Shown here: one piece after another, positions 38,037-47,056 of the stretch
Position numbering within the stretch: the stretch's first letter is position 1
How the letters are laid out: each line of letters begins with the position of its first letter
Assembly: GCF_001704275.1 (NCBI RefSeq)
Contig: NZ_CP011533.1
Span: 8,494,001-8,558,000, forward strand
Direction: 5' to 3'
Origin: Streptomyces noursei ATCC 11455
GTDB taxonomy: Bacteria > Actinomycetota > Actinomycetes > Streptomycetales > Streptomycetaceae
DNA length: 64,000 bases
Made by a program: the position numbers and the translations under genes
The notes under the pieces: model-generated
Database searches by the model: none
The model's input: only the letters and a program-made list of their open reading frames with translations
Told to the model about the DNA's origin: nothing

Positions 38037-38038
38037 GA

Positions 38039-38596
38039 ATGGCGCAGAACGCCCTCCTTGTGATGGATGTCCAGCGGGGCATCGTGGACCGCTTCGGCGA
38101 GGGTGCCGGATATCTGGCCCGCCTGCGCGGTGCGATCGGGGCGGCTCGCGCCGCGGAGACGCCGGTGATCTACGTGGTCGTCCGATTCCGCGCCGGGCAC
38201 CCCGAGGCCAGCGCGCGCAACAAGATGCTCCGCGCACTCGGCGACGGTGTCTGGTTCACCGACGAAGACCCGGGCGCCGAGATCCACCCGGACATCGCGC
38301 CGCGACCCGCCGATCTCGTCGTGACGAGGACGCGTGTCAGCGCCTTCGTGGGCAGCGACCTCGACCTGCTCTTGCGCGCCCGCGAGATCGACGGGCTGGT
38401 CCTCACCGGCATCGCCACCAGCGGCGTCGTTCTGTCCACCCTGCGTCAAGCCTCCGACCTGGACTTCCGCCTCACCGTACTGGCGGACGCCTGCCTCGAC
38501 GCCGACGCCGAGGTGCACCGGGTGCTCACCGAGAAGGTCTTCCCCCTGCAGGCCGACGTCGTCACCGTCGACGGCTGGATCACGTCGATCAAGTGA
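38039..38596 (+). CDS. Isochorismatase-fold cysteine-hydrolase homologue lacking catalytic Cys and Lys
   Basis: 185 aa; ATG 38039 follows GGAAGG. The fold is clear: NALLVMDVQRGIVDRFG (Asp10 of the triad), PVIYVVVRFRAGHPE, and DLLLRAREIDGLVLTGIATS. The catalytic Lys position is Arg97 (VVTRTRVSAF) and the catalytic Cys position is Val130 (ATSGVVLSTLR). A subset of actinobacterial proteins with GIATSGVVLSTLR is familiar, so this is not a sequencing accident, but classic amidohydrolase or isochorismatase chemistry is unlikely. It sits just after the MFS remnant. Confidence 0.82.
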   Translation: MAQNALLVMDVQRGIVDRFGEGAGYLARLRGAIGAARAAETPVIYVVVRFRAGHPEASARNKMLRALGDGVWFTDEDPGAEIHPDIAPRPADLVVTRTRVSAFVGSDLDLLLRAREIDGLVLTGIATSGVVLSTLRQASDLDFRLTVLADACLDADAEVHRVLTEKVFPLQADVVTVDGWITSIK

Positions 38597-38752
38597 CCCG
38601 TATCCCGGTCCCACCCTGTACGCTCGCTCACCAGAACGTGGCCTGACTCCCGCACCGGAAACGACTTCGACACTCGTATCCTCGCAGGTCAGCGACATCT
38701 TTCTGCTGTCAAGGTGTCAACTCACCGGGGACGAGCACCGGGCTCGGCGACA

Positions 38753-39919
38753 TCAATGGGTTGCCGGCTCGGCAGGGACGAGCTCGCCGAGGTAGGGCGC
38801 GACCTGCTGCGAGCCGACCGGTCCGGCGGTGAGGGCGACGTAGCCGTCTGGACGCACCAGGACCGTCGCCTCGCCGGTGACACCGTAGGCGCGGCGGGCG
38901 TGGCCGTGGACGTCCAGGACTTCCGTGCCCGCTGCGTCGTCCACGGTGACCGTCCGTACGCCGGGGATGTCGGGGAGAGGCGCGGCGGGTGGCTTGCCGA
39001 AGGCCAGCAGGGTGAAATGCGGTCCGCGGAGCAGGTCGAACAGCCGGATGTCCTCGCCGTCCGCGGTGCGGCAGGGCGCGTCGGGGGCGCGGTCGCCGGC
39101 GCGGATGCCGGTGGAACTGTCGAGGTCGCGACTGAGCGGGCTGCCTTGGTAATTGATGGACAGGCCAGTGAGGTCGGCACCGGAGGCGGAGCCGGTGGCG
39201 TCGTTGAACTGCTTGGCCAGGACCTCTGCACCCTGGGAGTCGAACAGCGCCCGGTGCTGCGCGGAGGTGGCGGCGAGCAGCGCGGCGCCGACCGGAAGCC
39301 GTTCGGCCTGGTAGCTGTCGAGCAGGGAGTCGGGGGCTCCGCGCAGGGCAGCGGCCAGCTTCCAGCTCAGGTTGTGCGCGTCCTGGATGCCGGTGTTCAT
39401 GCCCTGGCCGTCTGCCGCGGAGTGGCAGTGCGCGGCGTCACCGGCCAGGAAGACGCGGCCGGTGCGGTACCTCTCGACCATGCGGACGGTCGGCCGCCAG
39501 ACGGTCGACCAGACCAGATCGTGGAGGGCGACCCCGGGCAGGGCTGCTCGTTCGGCGAACAGCCGCCGGAAGTCCTCCAGTGAGGGCGCAGGGAGTTCGC
39601 GGTTCTCGTCGGCGGTGACGGACGTGTGGAAGGCCCAGGTACCGTCGAAGGCCATCGGGACCAGCACCAGAGCGCCCGCGCCGAGGTCCGGGTCGTTCCA
39701 GACGTGCATGCAGCGCGGGTCCATGCCGTCGATGCGCACTGAACCCATCACAAAGCGTTCCTCGTCCCAGGTCTCGCCGAGGAACGGGATGCCGGCCGAC
39801 TTGCGAACGGTACTGCGCCCGCCGTCGCAGCCGACCAGATAGCGGGCGCTGATCTGCCCGCTCCGGCCGGCGCGTCGGACGGTGGCGACGACCTCGTCGT
39901 CCGCCTGTGGACGGAACAA
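38753..39919 (-). pseudogene. FAD-dependent monooxygenase, N-terminus lost
   Basis: The frame keeps ISARYLVGCDGGRSTVRKSA (DG motif), RVFLAGDAAHCHSAADGQGM (GD motif) and a thioredoxin-like C-terminus (LFDLLRGPHFTLLAFGKPPA, TVLVRPDGYVALTAGPVG). The first ~130 residues, including the GxGxxG FAD loop, are absent. Upstream the sequence changes within about 20 bases to an IS1182 transposase fragment. The ATG at 39919 is internal to the family alignment. It cannot bind FAD normally. Confidence 0.65.
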
Positions 39920-39934
39920 GGGGATAGTGACGAC

Positions 39935-40235
39935 GCGTGCTGCGACCGATCTGCTCGGCGAACAGGCGAGTGTCTTCGAACCGGATCGCGTACCGGTCGA
40001 ACCAGTCGGACGGAACCCAGCCGGCCAGCCACTCAGGCTCGCGGGCGGCGACGCTGTTCAACGCGGCCCGCAGGGTCTCACCGAGCCGCACCAGTCCGTT
40101 GATCTGTCGGGCGGCGGACAGCACGATCGTGGAGTCCGTGCGCGCACGGCCGCCGGCCTTGAGCAAGCCGTGTTCTGCGGCGGCCTCAAGGACCCGGTCC
40201 AGGAGCTGGATACCTGCGTCTCCCGCGATCAGCCG
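39935..40235 (-). pseudogene. IS1182-family transposase fragment
   Basis: Minus strand: IQLLDRVLEAAAEHGLLKAG, GRARTDSTIVLSAARQINGL, VRLGETLRAALNSVAAREPE and WLAGWVPSDWFDRYAIRFED. RTDST is the first catalytic Asp region of IS1182 (IS5/IS4-like DDE) transposases. Both flanks of the transposase are missing. Its downstream edge is fused to the truncated FAD monooxygenase. Confidence 0.7.
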
Positions 40236-40308
40236 GTCCGGGCCGTCTCCTCGGGAACCCCATCGATCTTCCTGGCGTGCAACGACACCGACACCCTCCC
40301 CAAACACA

Positions 40309-40350
40309 ACGTCGGCCTTCACGACCACAACGGGTCGTGAAGGCCGACGT
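40309..40350. repeat. Perfect 18-bp inverted repeat (hairpin)
   Basis: ACGTCGGCCTTCACGACC (40309-40326) is the reverse complement of GGTCGTGAAGGCCGACGT (40333-40350), with a 6-base loop. It lies beyond the IS1182 fragment. It may be two abutted IS ends or a bidirectional terminator. Confidence 0.65.
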
Positions 40351-40553
40351 CACGTTCAGCCCCGGATTCGCCAACGGTGTCGCTGGCTCCGGCGGGGGTT
40401 TCTGTGTTCGGGGAGGAGCCTGGCGCGTGGTGTTCGACGACGGATGCACCGTGTGCCCCGGGACTGGCTGGAGGCCGCTGAGCGTACCCAGGCCAGGTCG
40501 CGTCCGCGAGGCCCTAGGCCGGCGCGTTCGCGCCCGATGAAGCTGGCGGCAGG

Positions 40554-41045
40554 TCAGTGCGTGGTGGTGTCGGTCCAGCCCAGCGGGTAGGCGTCGGGGC
40601 CTGCGGTGGGTACTGCGGGTTCGTCGGCGGCGTGGGCGAAGGCGGTGAGGGCGTCGACCAGGGCTTGGCCCTGGGCCGGGTCCATGCGGCTGACGATGGC
40701 GGCGATCTCCTCGCGGCGGCGGGCGGTGACCTCGTCGACGATCCGGCGCCCGTCCCGGGTGAGGTGGATCAGGGATTCGCGGCGGTTTTCGGGGTTGGGG
40801 TGACGCTCGGTGAGGCCGGCCGCGGTGAGCCGGTCGATCATGCGCATCGCGGTGGACGGGTTGACGCCGAGGATTTCCGCCACTCCGGAGAGGTTGGCGT
40901 CGCCGTGTGCGGACAGGGCGATCAGCAGCCGGAACTGGGGAAGGGTGACCTTGTCCTCGGCCGCCGCCAGGGAGCGCGCGGAGACCCCCACCAGTACGCG
41001 CGAGGCGGTCAGCACCGCCCGGGTGACCTCGTCCACATCCGCCAT
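40554..41045 (-). CDS. MarR-family transcriptional regulator, divergent from a ClC transporter
   Basis: 163 aa from ATG 41045. An in-frame ATG at 41120 would fall inside the operator palindrome and is less likely. Winged helix: VTLPQFRLLIALSAHGDANL, SGVAEILGVNPSTAMRMIDR, LTAAGLTERHPNPENRRESL. Close in type to actinobacterial MarR proteins that sit beside chloride-channel genes. The TTTGCATAATGCAAA palindrome between the two genes is its probable binding site. Confidence 0.88.
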   Translation of the reverse strand: MADVDEVTRAVLTASRVLVGVSARSLAAAEDKVTLPQFRLLIALSAHGDANLSGVAEILGVNPSTAMRMIDRLTAAGLTERHPNPENRRESLIHLTRDGRRIVDEVTARRREEIAAIVSRMDPAQGQALVDALTAFAHAADEPAVPTAGPDAYPLGWTDTTTH

Positions 41046-41113
41046 GTCCGGTAATTCTCCCTCGCCCTCGGTCACGCTCCTTTCTATCTCGCACACACGC
41101 GCACTTGACAGCG

Positions 41114-41128
41114 TTTGCATAATGCAAA
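41114..41128. promoter_or_regulatory. Palindromic operator in the marR/clc divergent promoter
   Basis: TTTGCATAATGCAAA is a perfect 15-bp palindrome about a central A. TTGACA at 41105-41110 could be a -35 element for the ClC gene. The palindrome would then sit between -35 and -10, a classic repressor position. Confidence 0.6.
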
Positions 41129-41149
41129 AAGAGCGAGGAGAGGAAAAAT

Positions 41150-42964
41150 ATGACCGGCATAGATGCGGTGCCCCCCTCCGCTACCGTCGCGCAGGCACCA
41201 GTCGTCGAGGCCCGCCCCCCGTCCCCCGTGGCGCGGCTGCGCGGAGCGCCGTGGGGGGTGCTGGTGCTCGCGATCGCGGTGGGTGCCGGCGCCGGCCTGG
41301 GCTCGATCGCCTTCCGCTGGCTGATCACCACGTTCACCCATCTCTTCTCCGGTCACGCCGACTACGCGGGCGCCGGCGGCAGCGCGAACCCGCATGTGCC
41401 GTGGCTGGGCGCGGCGTTCGTGATCATCACCCCCATCGTGGGAGGGCTCCTGTACGGACCGTTGGTCGACCGGTTCGCCAAGGAGGCGCGGGGCCACGGT
41501 GTCCCGGAGGTCATGCTCGCCGTCGCGCAGCGCGGCGGGCGGATCAATCCCCAGGTCTCCGTCGTCAAGGCGCTCGCTTCCGCGCTGTGCATCGGTTCCG
41601 GTGGCTCGGTCGGGCGGGAGGGGCCCATCGTGCAGATCGGTTCCGCCCTCGGTTCGACTCTGGGCCGGCTGGCCAAGGTCCCCGAGGGCAGGATGCGGCT
41701 GCTGGTCGCCTGCGGTGCGGCCGGCGGCATCGCCGCCACCTTCAACGCACCCCTGGCCGGTGTCTTCTTCTCCATGGAGCTGATCCTGGGCACCTTCAGC
41801 GCCGAGGCGTTCGGCGCCACGGTGCTCGCAAGCGTCACCGCCAGCGTCATCGGACGCGCGGCGTTCGGCAACACCGCGTTCCTCACCCTTCCCCCCTTCC
41901 ACGTCGAACACCTCGCCCAGTACGGGCTGTTCGCGGCGCTCGGCGTGGTGGCCGGTGTCGTGGGCGTGGGCTTCACCCGCATCCTGTACTGGATCGAGGA
42001 CGCCTGCGACTGGGCCTGGCGTGGCCCGGAGTGGCTGCGGCCCGCGGCGGGCGGCCTCCTGCTGGGTCTGGTGCTGCTGGTCCTGCCCGAGATGTACGGC
42101 GTCGGCTACCCCGTGCTGGAGAAGGCCACCAAGGGCGGCTATGTCGTCGCGTTCCTGCTGCTCCTCCTGGTCGGCAAGATCGTGGCCACCAGCCTGACCA
42201 TCGGCATCGGCGGGTCCGGCGGCGTCTTCGCACCCAGCCTGTTCATCGGCGCCATGCTGGGCGCCGCCTACGGAACCACAGCCGGTCACCTCATACCCGG
42301 CGTCGCCGGTGGAGCCGGTGCCTACGCCCTGGTCGGGATGGGCGCGGTCTTCGCCGGCGCCTCACGGGCACCGATCACCGCCGTCGTCATCCTCTTCGAG
42401 CTCACCGGCCAGTACTCGATCATCCTGCCCCTGATGCTCGCGATCGTCCTGGCCACCGCCACCAGCCGACTGCTCTCCCGCGACACCATCTACACCCTCA
42501 AACTCCGCCGCCGCGGCATCGACCTCCACGCCCCCGCACCCCACGCCGCCCTCGGCACGCAGACCGTGCAGACGGTGATGGAAGCCGTACCGGCGCCACT
42601 GTCCGCAAAGGCCGACCTTGGAACGGCGGCGGACCTGCTGACGCGCTCCGACCACGGCGTACTCCCCGTGGTCGACGATCACGGCCGCTTCGCGGGCACA
42701 CTCAGCGCCCGTGCCGTCGCCGAAGTTCTCGCCGGCGCCCCTGATGCCCGACTGTCGCAGGTAGGCGAACTCGCCCAGCCCGCTTCGGCCCTCACCGCCG
42801 ACATGTCGCTGGCCGTGGCCCTGCACGCCCTGGTGGCCGCTCCCGGCACCGGCTTGCCCGTGCTCGACCCGGTCAAGGAGCACCTCGTCGGCTGGCTCAC
42901 GCATCAAAGCGCGCTCCGCGCCCTGCACGCCGCCGTCCCCACGCCGGCCGCTTCTGCCGCCTGA
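41150..42964 (+). CDS. ClC-family chloride channel/transporter with two C-terminal CBS domains
   Basis: 604 aa. ClC signatures: IGSGGSVGREGPIVQIGSAL (GREGP at residues 155-159, with Glu157 as the external gating glutamate), GAAGGIAATFNAPLAGVFFS and GIGGSGGVFAPSLFIGAMLG (GxFxP-type loop). About ten membrane helices cover residues 35-445. Two CBS domains follow (about 467-520 and 530-590), which usually sense adenine nucleotides. GAGGAGAGG provides the ribosome site. Whether it is a channel or a Cl-/H+ exchanger cannot be decided here. Confidence 0.92.
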   Translation: MTGIDAVPPSATVAQAPVVEARPPSPVARLRGAPWGVLVLAIAVGAGAGLGSIAFRWLITTFTHLFSGHADYAGAGGSANPHVPWLGAAFVIITPIVGGLLYGPLVDRFAKEARGHGVPEVMLAVAQRGGRINPQVSVVKALASALCIGSGGSVGREGPIVQIGSALGSTLGRLAKVPEGRMRLLVACGAAGGIAATFNAPLAGVFFSMELILGTFSAEAFGATVLASVTASVIGRAAFGNTAFLTLPPFHVEHLAQYGLFAALGVVAGVVGVGFTRILYWIEDACDWAWRGPEWLRPAAGGLLLGLVLLVLPEMYGVGYPVLEKATKGGYVVAFLLLLLVGKIVATSLTIGIGGSGGVFAPSLFIGAMLGAAYGTTAGHLIPGVAGGAGAYALVGMGAVFAGASRAPITAVVILFELTGQYSIILPLMLAIVLATATSRLLSRDTIYTLKLRRRGIDLHAPAPHAALGTQTVQTVMEAVPAPLSAKADLGTAADLLTRSDHGVLPVVDDHGRFAGTLSARAVAEVLAGAPDARLSQVGELAQPASALTADMSLAVALHALVAAPGTGLPVLDPVKEHLVGWLTHQSALRALHAAVPTPAASAA

Positions 42965-43020
42965 CGGCGGTTTCCCCTGCGCCACCCCCCCCTGAATCTC
43001 CGGAAAGGGGCACCACGCGT

Positions 43021-44184
43021 ATGAAGGTCGTGATCTGCGGGGCCGGTATCGCCGGCCTCGCCCTCGCCCAACGTCTGGACACCCTGGGCTGGGACGTCGT
43101 CGTCCTGGAGAAGGCGCCCGGCCCACGCATGCAGGGCTACATGATCGACTTCTTCGGCCCCGGCTACGACGCAGCCGAAGCCATGGGCATCCTCCCCCGC
43201 CTCCAGCAACTCGCCTACCCCGTAAGGGAAGTCGCCTCGATCGACCACACCGGCCGCACCCGCGCCCGGTTGACCTACGACCAGTTCAGCCGTGCCGTTC
43301 GCGGACGCTTGCTGAGTCTGATGCGTCCGGACCTGGAACGGGCCCTGCGCGAGAGCCTGTCCGACCGGATCGACCTGCGGTTTTCCACCTCCCTCCGGCA
43401 CATCGACAACACTCCTACCGGGGTCCACCTCACCCTCACCGACGGCACCCCACTGGCCGCCGACCTCCTCGTAGGCGCGGACGGCATCCACTCCACCGTC
43501 CGCACCATGGAGTTCGGAGCCGAGGAGCGGTTCCTGCGCTATCTGGGCCTCCACACCGCCGCATTCGTCTTCGACGCACCCGACCTCCACGAACGGATCG
43601 GGGACCGCTTCTGCCTGACCGAATCCGTCGGCCGCCAGATGGGCTTCTACGGGCTGCGCGACGGACGGGTGGCCACCTTCACGGTGCACCGCACCCCCGA
43701 CCCCACAGTGCCCGCCGACCCACGCGACGTCCTCGCACGCCGCTACTCCGGCCTCGGCTGGGTCACCGCCGAGGCGCTGGACCGCTGCCCACCCTCCGAC
43801 CACATCTACTACGACCAGGTCGCACAGATCGACCTGCCGGCCTGGAGCCGCGGCCGCGTCGCACTCCTCGGCGACGCCTGCCAGGCGGTCTCCCTCCTCG
43901 CCGGCCAGGGCGCTTCCCTTGCCCTCGCCGGCGCCTACCTCCTGGCCGGCGAACTCGACCGGGCCACCACCATCGAGGCCGCACTGGACCGCTACGAGCA
44001 GTCCTGGCGGCCCTTGGTCACCGACCGGCAGCGCACCGCCCGCAACGCCGCCCGCTGGTTCGTGCCCGACTCCACCTGGCAACTCCACATCCGCCGCGCC
44101 TTTCTCAAGGCAACACGCCTTCCCGTCGTCAACCGGTATGTGGGACAGGTCCTCGCCGGGAAGACCGCCAAACTGCCGATATAG
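43021..44184 (+). CDS. FAD-dependent monooxygenase (TetX/PHBH-like)
   Basis: 387 aa; ATG 43021 follows GGAAAGGGG, 56 bp after the ClC gene. The FAD loop is MKVVICGAGIAGLALAQRLD, then RMQGYMIDFFGPGYDAAEAM, LLVGADGIHSTVRTMEFG (DG motif) and RVALLGDACQAVSLLAGQGA (GD motif). The length and the GYMIDFFGPGYD segment resemble tetracycline-inactivating TetX-like and related resistance enzymes. The substrate is not known. It may be co-transcribed with the ClC gene. Confidence 0.88.
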   Translation: MKVVICGAGIAGLALAQRLDTLGWDVVVLEKAPGPRMQGYMIDFFGPGYDAAEAMGILPRLQQLAYPVREVASIDHTGRTRARLTYDQFSRAVRGRLLSLMRPDLERALRESLSDRIDLRFSTSLRHIDNTPTGVHLTLTDGTPLAADLLVGADGIHSTVRTMEFGAEERFLRYLGLHTAAFVFDAPDLHERIGDRFCLTESVGRQMGFYGLRDGRVATFTVHRTPDPTVPADPRDVLARRYSGLGWVTAEALDRCPPSDHIYYDQVAQIDLPAWSRGRVALLGDACQAVSLLAGQGASLALAGAYLLAGELDRATTIEAALDRYEQSWRPLVTDRQRTARNAARWFVPDSTWQLHIRRAFLKATRLPVVNRYVGQVLAGKTAKLPI

Positions 44185-44217
44185 GCGAGCGCACCCCGCC
44201 GACCGGGGTCGCCAGCG

Positions 44218-44991
44218 ATGATGCGGGACATGACTGCCAACCCACGCGCTCATTCATTCAACTCGGCTGCCGCCCAGTACGAGGCGAGCCGCCCTTCGTA
44301 TCCACCCGAACTCTTCGACTTCGTCGAGGAGTTCCTGTGCCGTTCCTTGGCCGGTGTACGTGTCGCCGATGTGGGTGCGGGCACGGGCATCGCGACCTCC
44401 CTCCTGTACGAGCGGGGCGCTGACGTGATCGCCGTCGAACCCGGTGAGGCGATGGCCGCCCAGTTCCGCCGGGCCCTCCCGGACGTACCGATCATCCGGG
44501 GTGACGGCAACGCCCTCCCCCTCGCCGGCTCCTCTCGCGACCTCATCACCTACGCGCAGTCCTGGCAGTGGACCGACACCAGTCGGTCCGTCCCGGAGGC
44601 ACTGCGTGTCCTGCGCCCAGGCGGTGCGCTCGCCATCTGGTGGAACACCACCGCTTTCGACGTGCCCTGGATCCGCGCTCAGCACGAGCGCATCGCGCAC
44701 CACTGCGAAGTGCCCCCGCGTCCCGCGGGGCGTCCCGACGACGACGAAGCCATCAGGCTCGCGGGCCTGACCGGGCTACGGGTCGCACGGCGGCACATCC
44801 GCTGGCGACGAACGGTCGCCCTCGACACGCACCTCGCCAACATCAGCAGCCGCTCGGCGTTCCTCGTCCTCGACCAGGCCGTGAACCGTGCCTTCCTCGC
44901 CGAGGAGCGCGAGCGACTGCACGAGACTTTCCCGGAGGGGATGGTGGAGGAGACCTACGTGGTTGACCTGCTGGTAGCCGCTCGCCCGTGA
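44218..44991 (+). CDS. Class I SAM-dependent methyltransferase
   Basis: 257 aa from ATG 44218. N-terminal AHSFNSAAAQYEASRPSYPP is typical of UbiE/COQ5-like small-molecule methyltransferases. Motif I is VRVADVGAGTGIATSLLYER, followed by VIAVEPGEAMAAQFRRALP, DLITYAQSWQWTD and LRVLRPGGALAIWWNTTAF. It lies 33 bp after the monooxygenase and is probably in the same transcript. Methyl acceptor unknown. Confidence 0.88.
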   Translation: MMRDMTANPRAHSFNSAAAQYEASRPSYPPELFDFVEEFLCRSLAGVRVADVGAGTGIATSLLYERGADVIAVEPGEAMAAQFRRALPDVPIIRGDGNALPLAGSSRDLITYAQSWQWTDTSRSVPEALRVLRPGGALAIWWNTTAFDVPWIRAQHERIAHHCEVPPRPAGRPDDDEAIRLAGLTGLRVARRHIRWRRTVALDTHLANISSRSAFLVLDQAVNRAFLAEERERLHETFPEGMVEETYVVDLLVAARP

Positions 44992-45057
44992 GGTGCGCTG
45001 CCTCGCCCACCGGAACGCCACCGGCCCGGCTCGGTCGTCCGAACCGCCGGATACGCC

Positions 45058-46758
45058 TCAGGAGTGCGGGTGAGGGAAGGACTCGTCCTGGGGCTGCGGC
45101 GCGAGGGAGGCAAGCTGCGCCCGTGCCTGGGCGATGGCTTCGGCCGCGGTCGCGAAAGGGCTTCCGGGCGGCGGCAGTTTGGCCAGGACGCCGAGGGCGT
45201 CGAGGTGGAGGCGGTGGGTGTCGCAGACACCGGAAAGCTGGATCACGGCACCACGCTGTTGCTGGTGTTCGATGACGTCGGCGAGCGTCAGGATGGCGGT
45301 GGTGTCCAGTTCGGTGACCCGGCTGAGGTCGAGGATGACTGTCCGGGCCTGTGACGGGACCATGGCCGAGCGCAGCACGCGGTCGGCGGTGCTGAACAGC
45401 AGCGGGCCGGCGACGTAGTGGACGGCGATCTGTTCCTGCGCAGCGTGGGGCGAGGGCGGTGTGCCTTCGGGGAGCGGGGTGCGCTGGGCCGGTACGGACA
45501 CGTGCTCGATGTGCGCGGTGGCCGTCAGGGTGCGCAGTGCGAGGATCATCGCCAGGACGATGCCTGTGATCACGGCCGTGACGAGGTTGGCGGCCAGTGT
45601 GAGCGCCGCGGTGAGGGCGGCGATCGCGGCCTGACCTCGTCCGATCCGCCCCAGGGCGCGCAGCGAGCCGAGATCGATCATGCGGACCGCGGTGGCGATG
45701 AGTACGCCTGCCAGGGCCGCCAGGGGAACGGCGGTGACCAGCGGGGCGGCGGCCAGGAGGATCACCGCCAAGACGGCCGCGTTGGTCAGGGCGGCAAGCT
45801 GGGAGGCGGCCCCGGAGCGCACGTTGATGGCGGTGCGGCATACCGTTCCGGTGGCCGCCACGCCGCCGAAGCAGGGAACGGTCAGATTGGCCAGGCTCTG
45901 TCCGAACAACACCCGTTGGCCGTCGTGTCGTTCGCTGCCTTTCATCGAGTCGGCCGCCGCGGCGGTCATCAACGACTCCAGGGCGATCACGGCGGCGAGG
46001 GTGAGGGCGGCGGGCAGCAGTCCGAGTGCCTTGGAGGGGGCGAGGAAGTCGAGGGTCGGGGCCGGAACGCCGGTAGGCAGTTGACCGATCCGGGCGAGGC
46101 GGAGGTGCGTGATGCGCGCGAAGGCGGTGGCCGCGGCAACAGCCAGGAGGGGGAAGGGAATCGCCGGCTTGAATCGGGGGCCGATGAGGCTGAGGGCGAA
46201 TGTCGCCAAGGTGATGGCGAAGGCCGGCCAGTCGGGGTTGCGGAAGAAGTCGACGACCGCGCCGGCCGCGGTGACGGCAACAGCCTCCCCGTGCGGAACG
46301 GTCCGGCCCAGCGCGGCCGGAATCTGCTGGGCGACGATCACCGCCGCCGCACCCACCACAAACCCCTTGACGACCGGCGCCGGCACACAGCGCAGGTAGC
46401 GGTCGGCTCGCACCAGTGACAGCACAAGGAGCACGATTCCCGCCAGAAGTCCGGTGAGCAGTACGCCCGACTGCCCGTGGACGTGCGCGATGGGTGCGAG
46501 CACCACGGCGACGACGCCGCTGGGCCCGGTGATCTGCAGCCGCGCCCCACCTGTGAGGGCAGCCAGCCCGCCGGCAAGCACCGCGGTGACCAGCCCGGCG
46601 CGAGCGCCCAGCCCGGATGCCACCCCGAACCCGATGGACAGCGGCAGGGCGGCGATCGCGACGGTCAACCCGGCGAAGAGATCCTGACGCGGCGCACGGC
46701 GCATCGCTGCCACCTCACCCCGATGTGGCAACAACCCCGAGAACGAGCCCACCACCAT
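45058..46758 (-). CDS. SulP-family anion transporter with C-terminal STAS domain
   Basis: 566 aa from ATG 46758; ATG 46704 (RRAPRQDLFAGL) has a GAGGTGG ribosome site and could be the true start. About ten to twelve membrane helices: RQDLFAGLTVAIAALPLSIG, GARLQITGPSGVVAVVLAPI, CVPAPVVKGFVVGAAAVIVA, TLAAVIALESLMTAAAADSM, LTNAAVLAVILLAAAPLVTA. STAS domain about residues 460-550 (RTVILDLSRVTELDTTAILT). Family substrates are sulfate, bicarbonate or dicarboxylates. Palindromic sites lie upstream at 46968-47056. Confidence 0.9.
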   Translation of the reverse strand: MVVGSFSGLLPHRGEVAAMRRAPRQDLFAGLTVAIAALPLSIGFGVASGLGARAGLVTAVLAGGLAALTGGARLQITGPSGVVAVVLAPIAHVHGQSGVLLTGLLAGIVLLVLSLVRADRYLRCVPAPVVKGFVVGAAAVIVAQQIPAALGRTVPHGEAVAVTAAGAVVDFFRNPDWPAFAITLATFALSLIGPRFKPAIPFPLLAVAAATAFARITHLRLARIGQLPTGVPAPTLDFLAPSKALGLLPAALTLAAVIALESLMTAAAADSMKGSERHDGQRVLFGQSLANLTVPCFGGVAATGTVCRTAINVRSGAASQLAALTNAAVLAVILLAAAPLVTAVPLAALAGVLIATAVRMIDLGSLRALGRIGRGQAAIAALTAALTLAANLVTAVITGIVLAMILALRTLTATAHIEHVSVPAQRTPLPEGTPPSPHAAQEQIAVHYVAGPLLFSTADRVLRSAMVPSQARTVILDLSRVTELDTTAILTLADVIEHQQQRGAVIQLSGVCDTHRLHLDALGVLAKLPPPGSPFATAAEAIAQARAQLASLAPQPQDESFPHPHS

Positions 46759-46967
46759 CGGCACGAGTCTTCCCGCAAGGGCCGTCCGTCTGTTCCGCCT
46801 GTTCCGTCTGCTCCGTCTCTTTCTTTCCTGACGTTCCACGCCTCTTTCCGCCCTTCTGCTCGAGCGCACGCCGGTTCTCAGCACAGGGAGAAGAGGCGGC
46901 TCGCCATCGCCCGGGCAGGAGCCGGTCGCGAGCGGATGCCGGCAGTGCAACACTCCAGAAGAGAAAG

Positions 46968-47056
46968 CGGCGTGAATGCATTCACGCCGGCAGTTGTCTG
47001 AAGCTTGCAGGCTTCTTCCAGGCCGTTTTCGGCTCCCCATGAATGAATGTCATTCA
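46968..47056. promoter_or_regulatory. Pair of GTGAATG/CATTCAC palindromic sites
   Basis: Site 1 is a perfect 22-bp palindrome at 46968-46989 with core GTGAATGCATTCAC. Site 2 at 47044-47056 reads TGAATGTCATTCA (TGAATG-T-CATTCA). The same half-site occurring twice, 67 bp apart centre to centre, between divergent genes suggests binding of one dimeric regulator at two operators and possibly looping. The regulator is not in the immediate neighbourhood. Confidence 0.55.

Noticed and set aside
41084..42289. Minus-strand frame opposite the ClC gene
   Set aside because: Low-complexity Gly/Asp/Gln shadow that would also cross the operator and promoter region.
45418..46419. Plus-strand frame opposite the SulP transporter
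   Set aside because: Gly/Arg-rich shadow; membrane helices and the STAS domain are on the minus strand.
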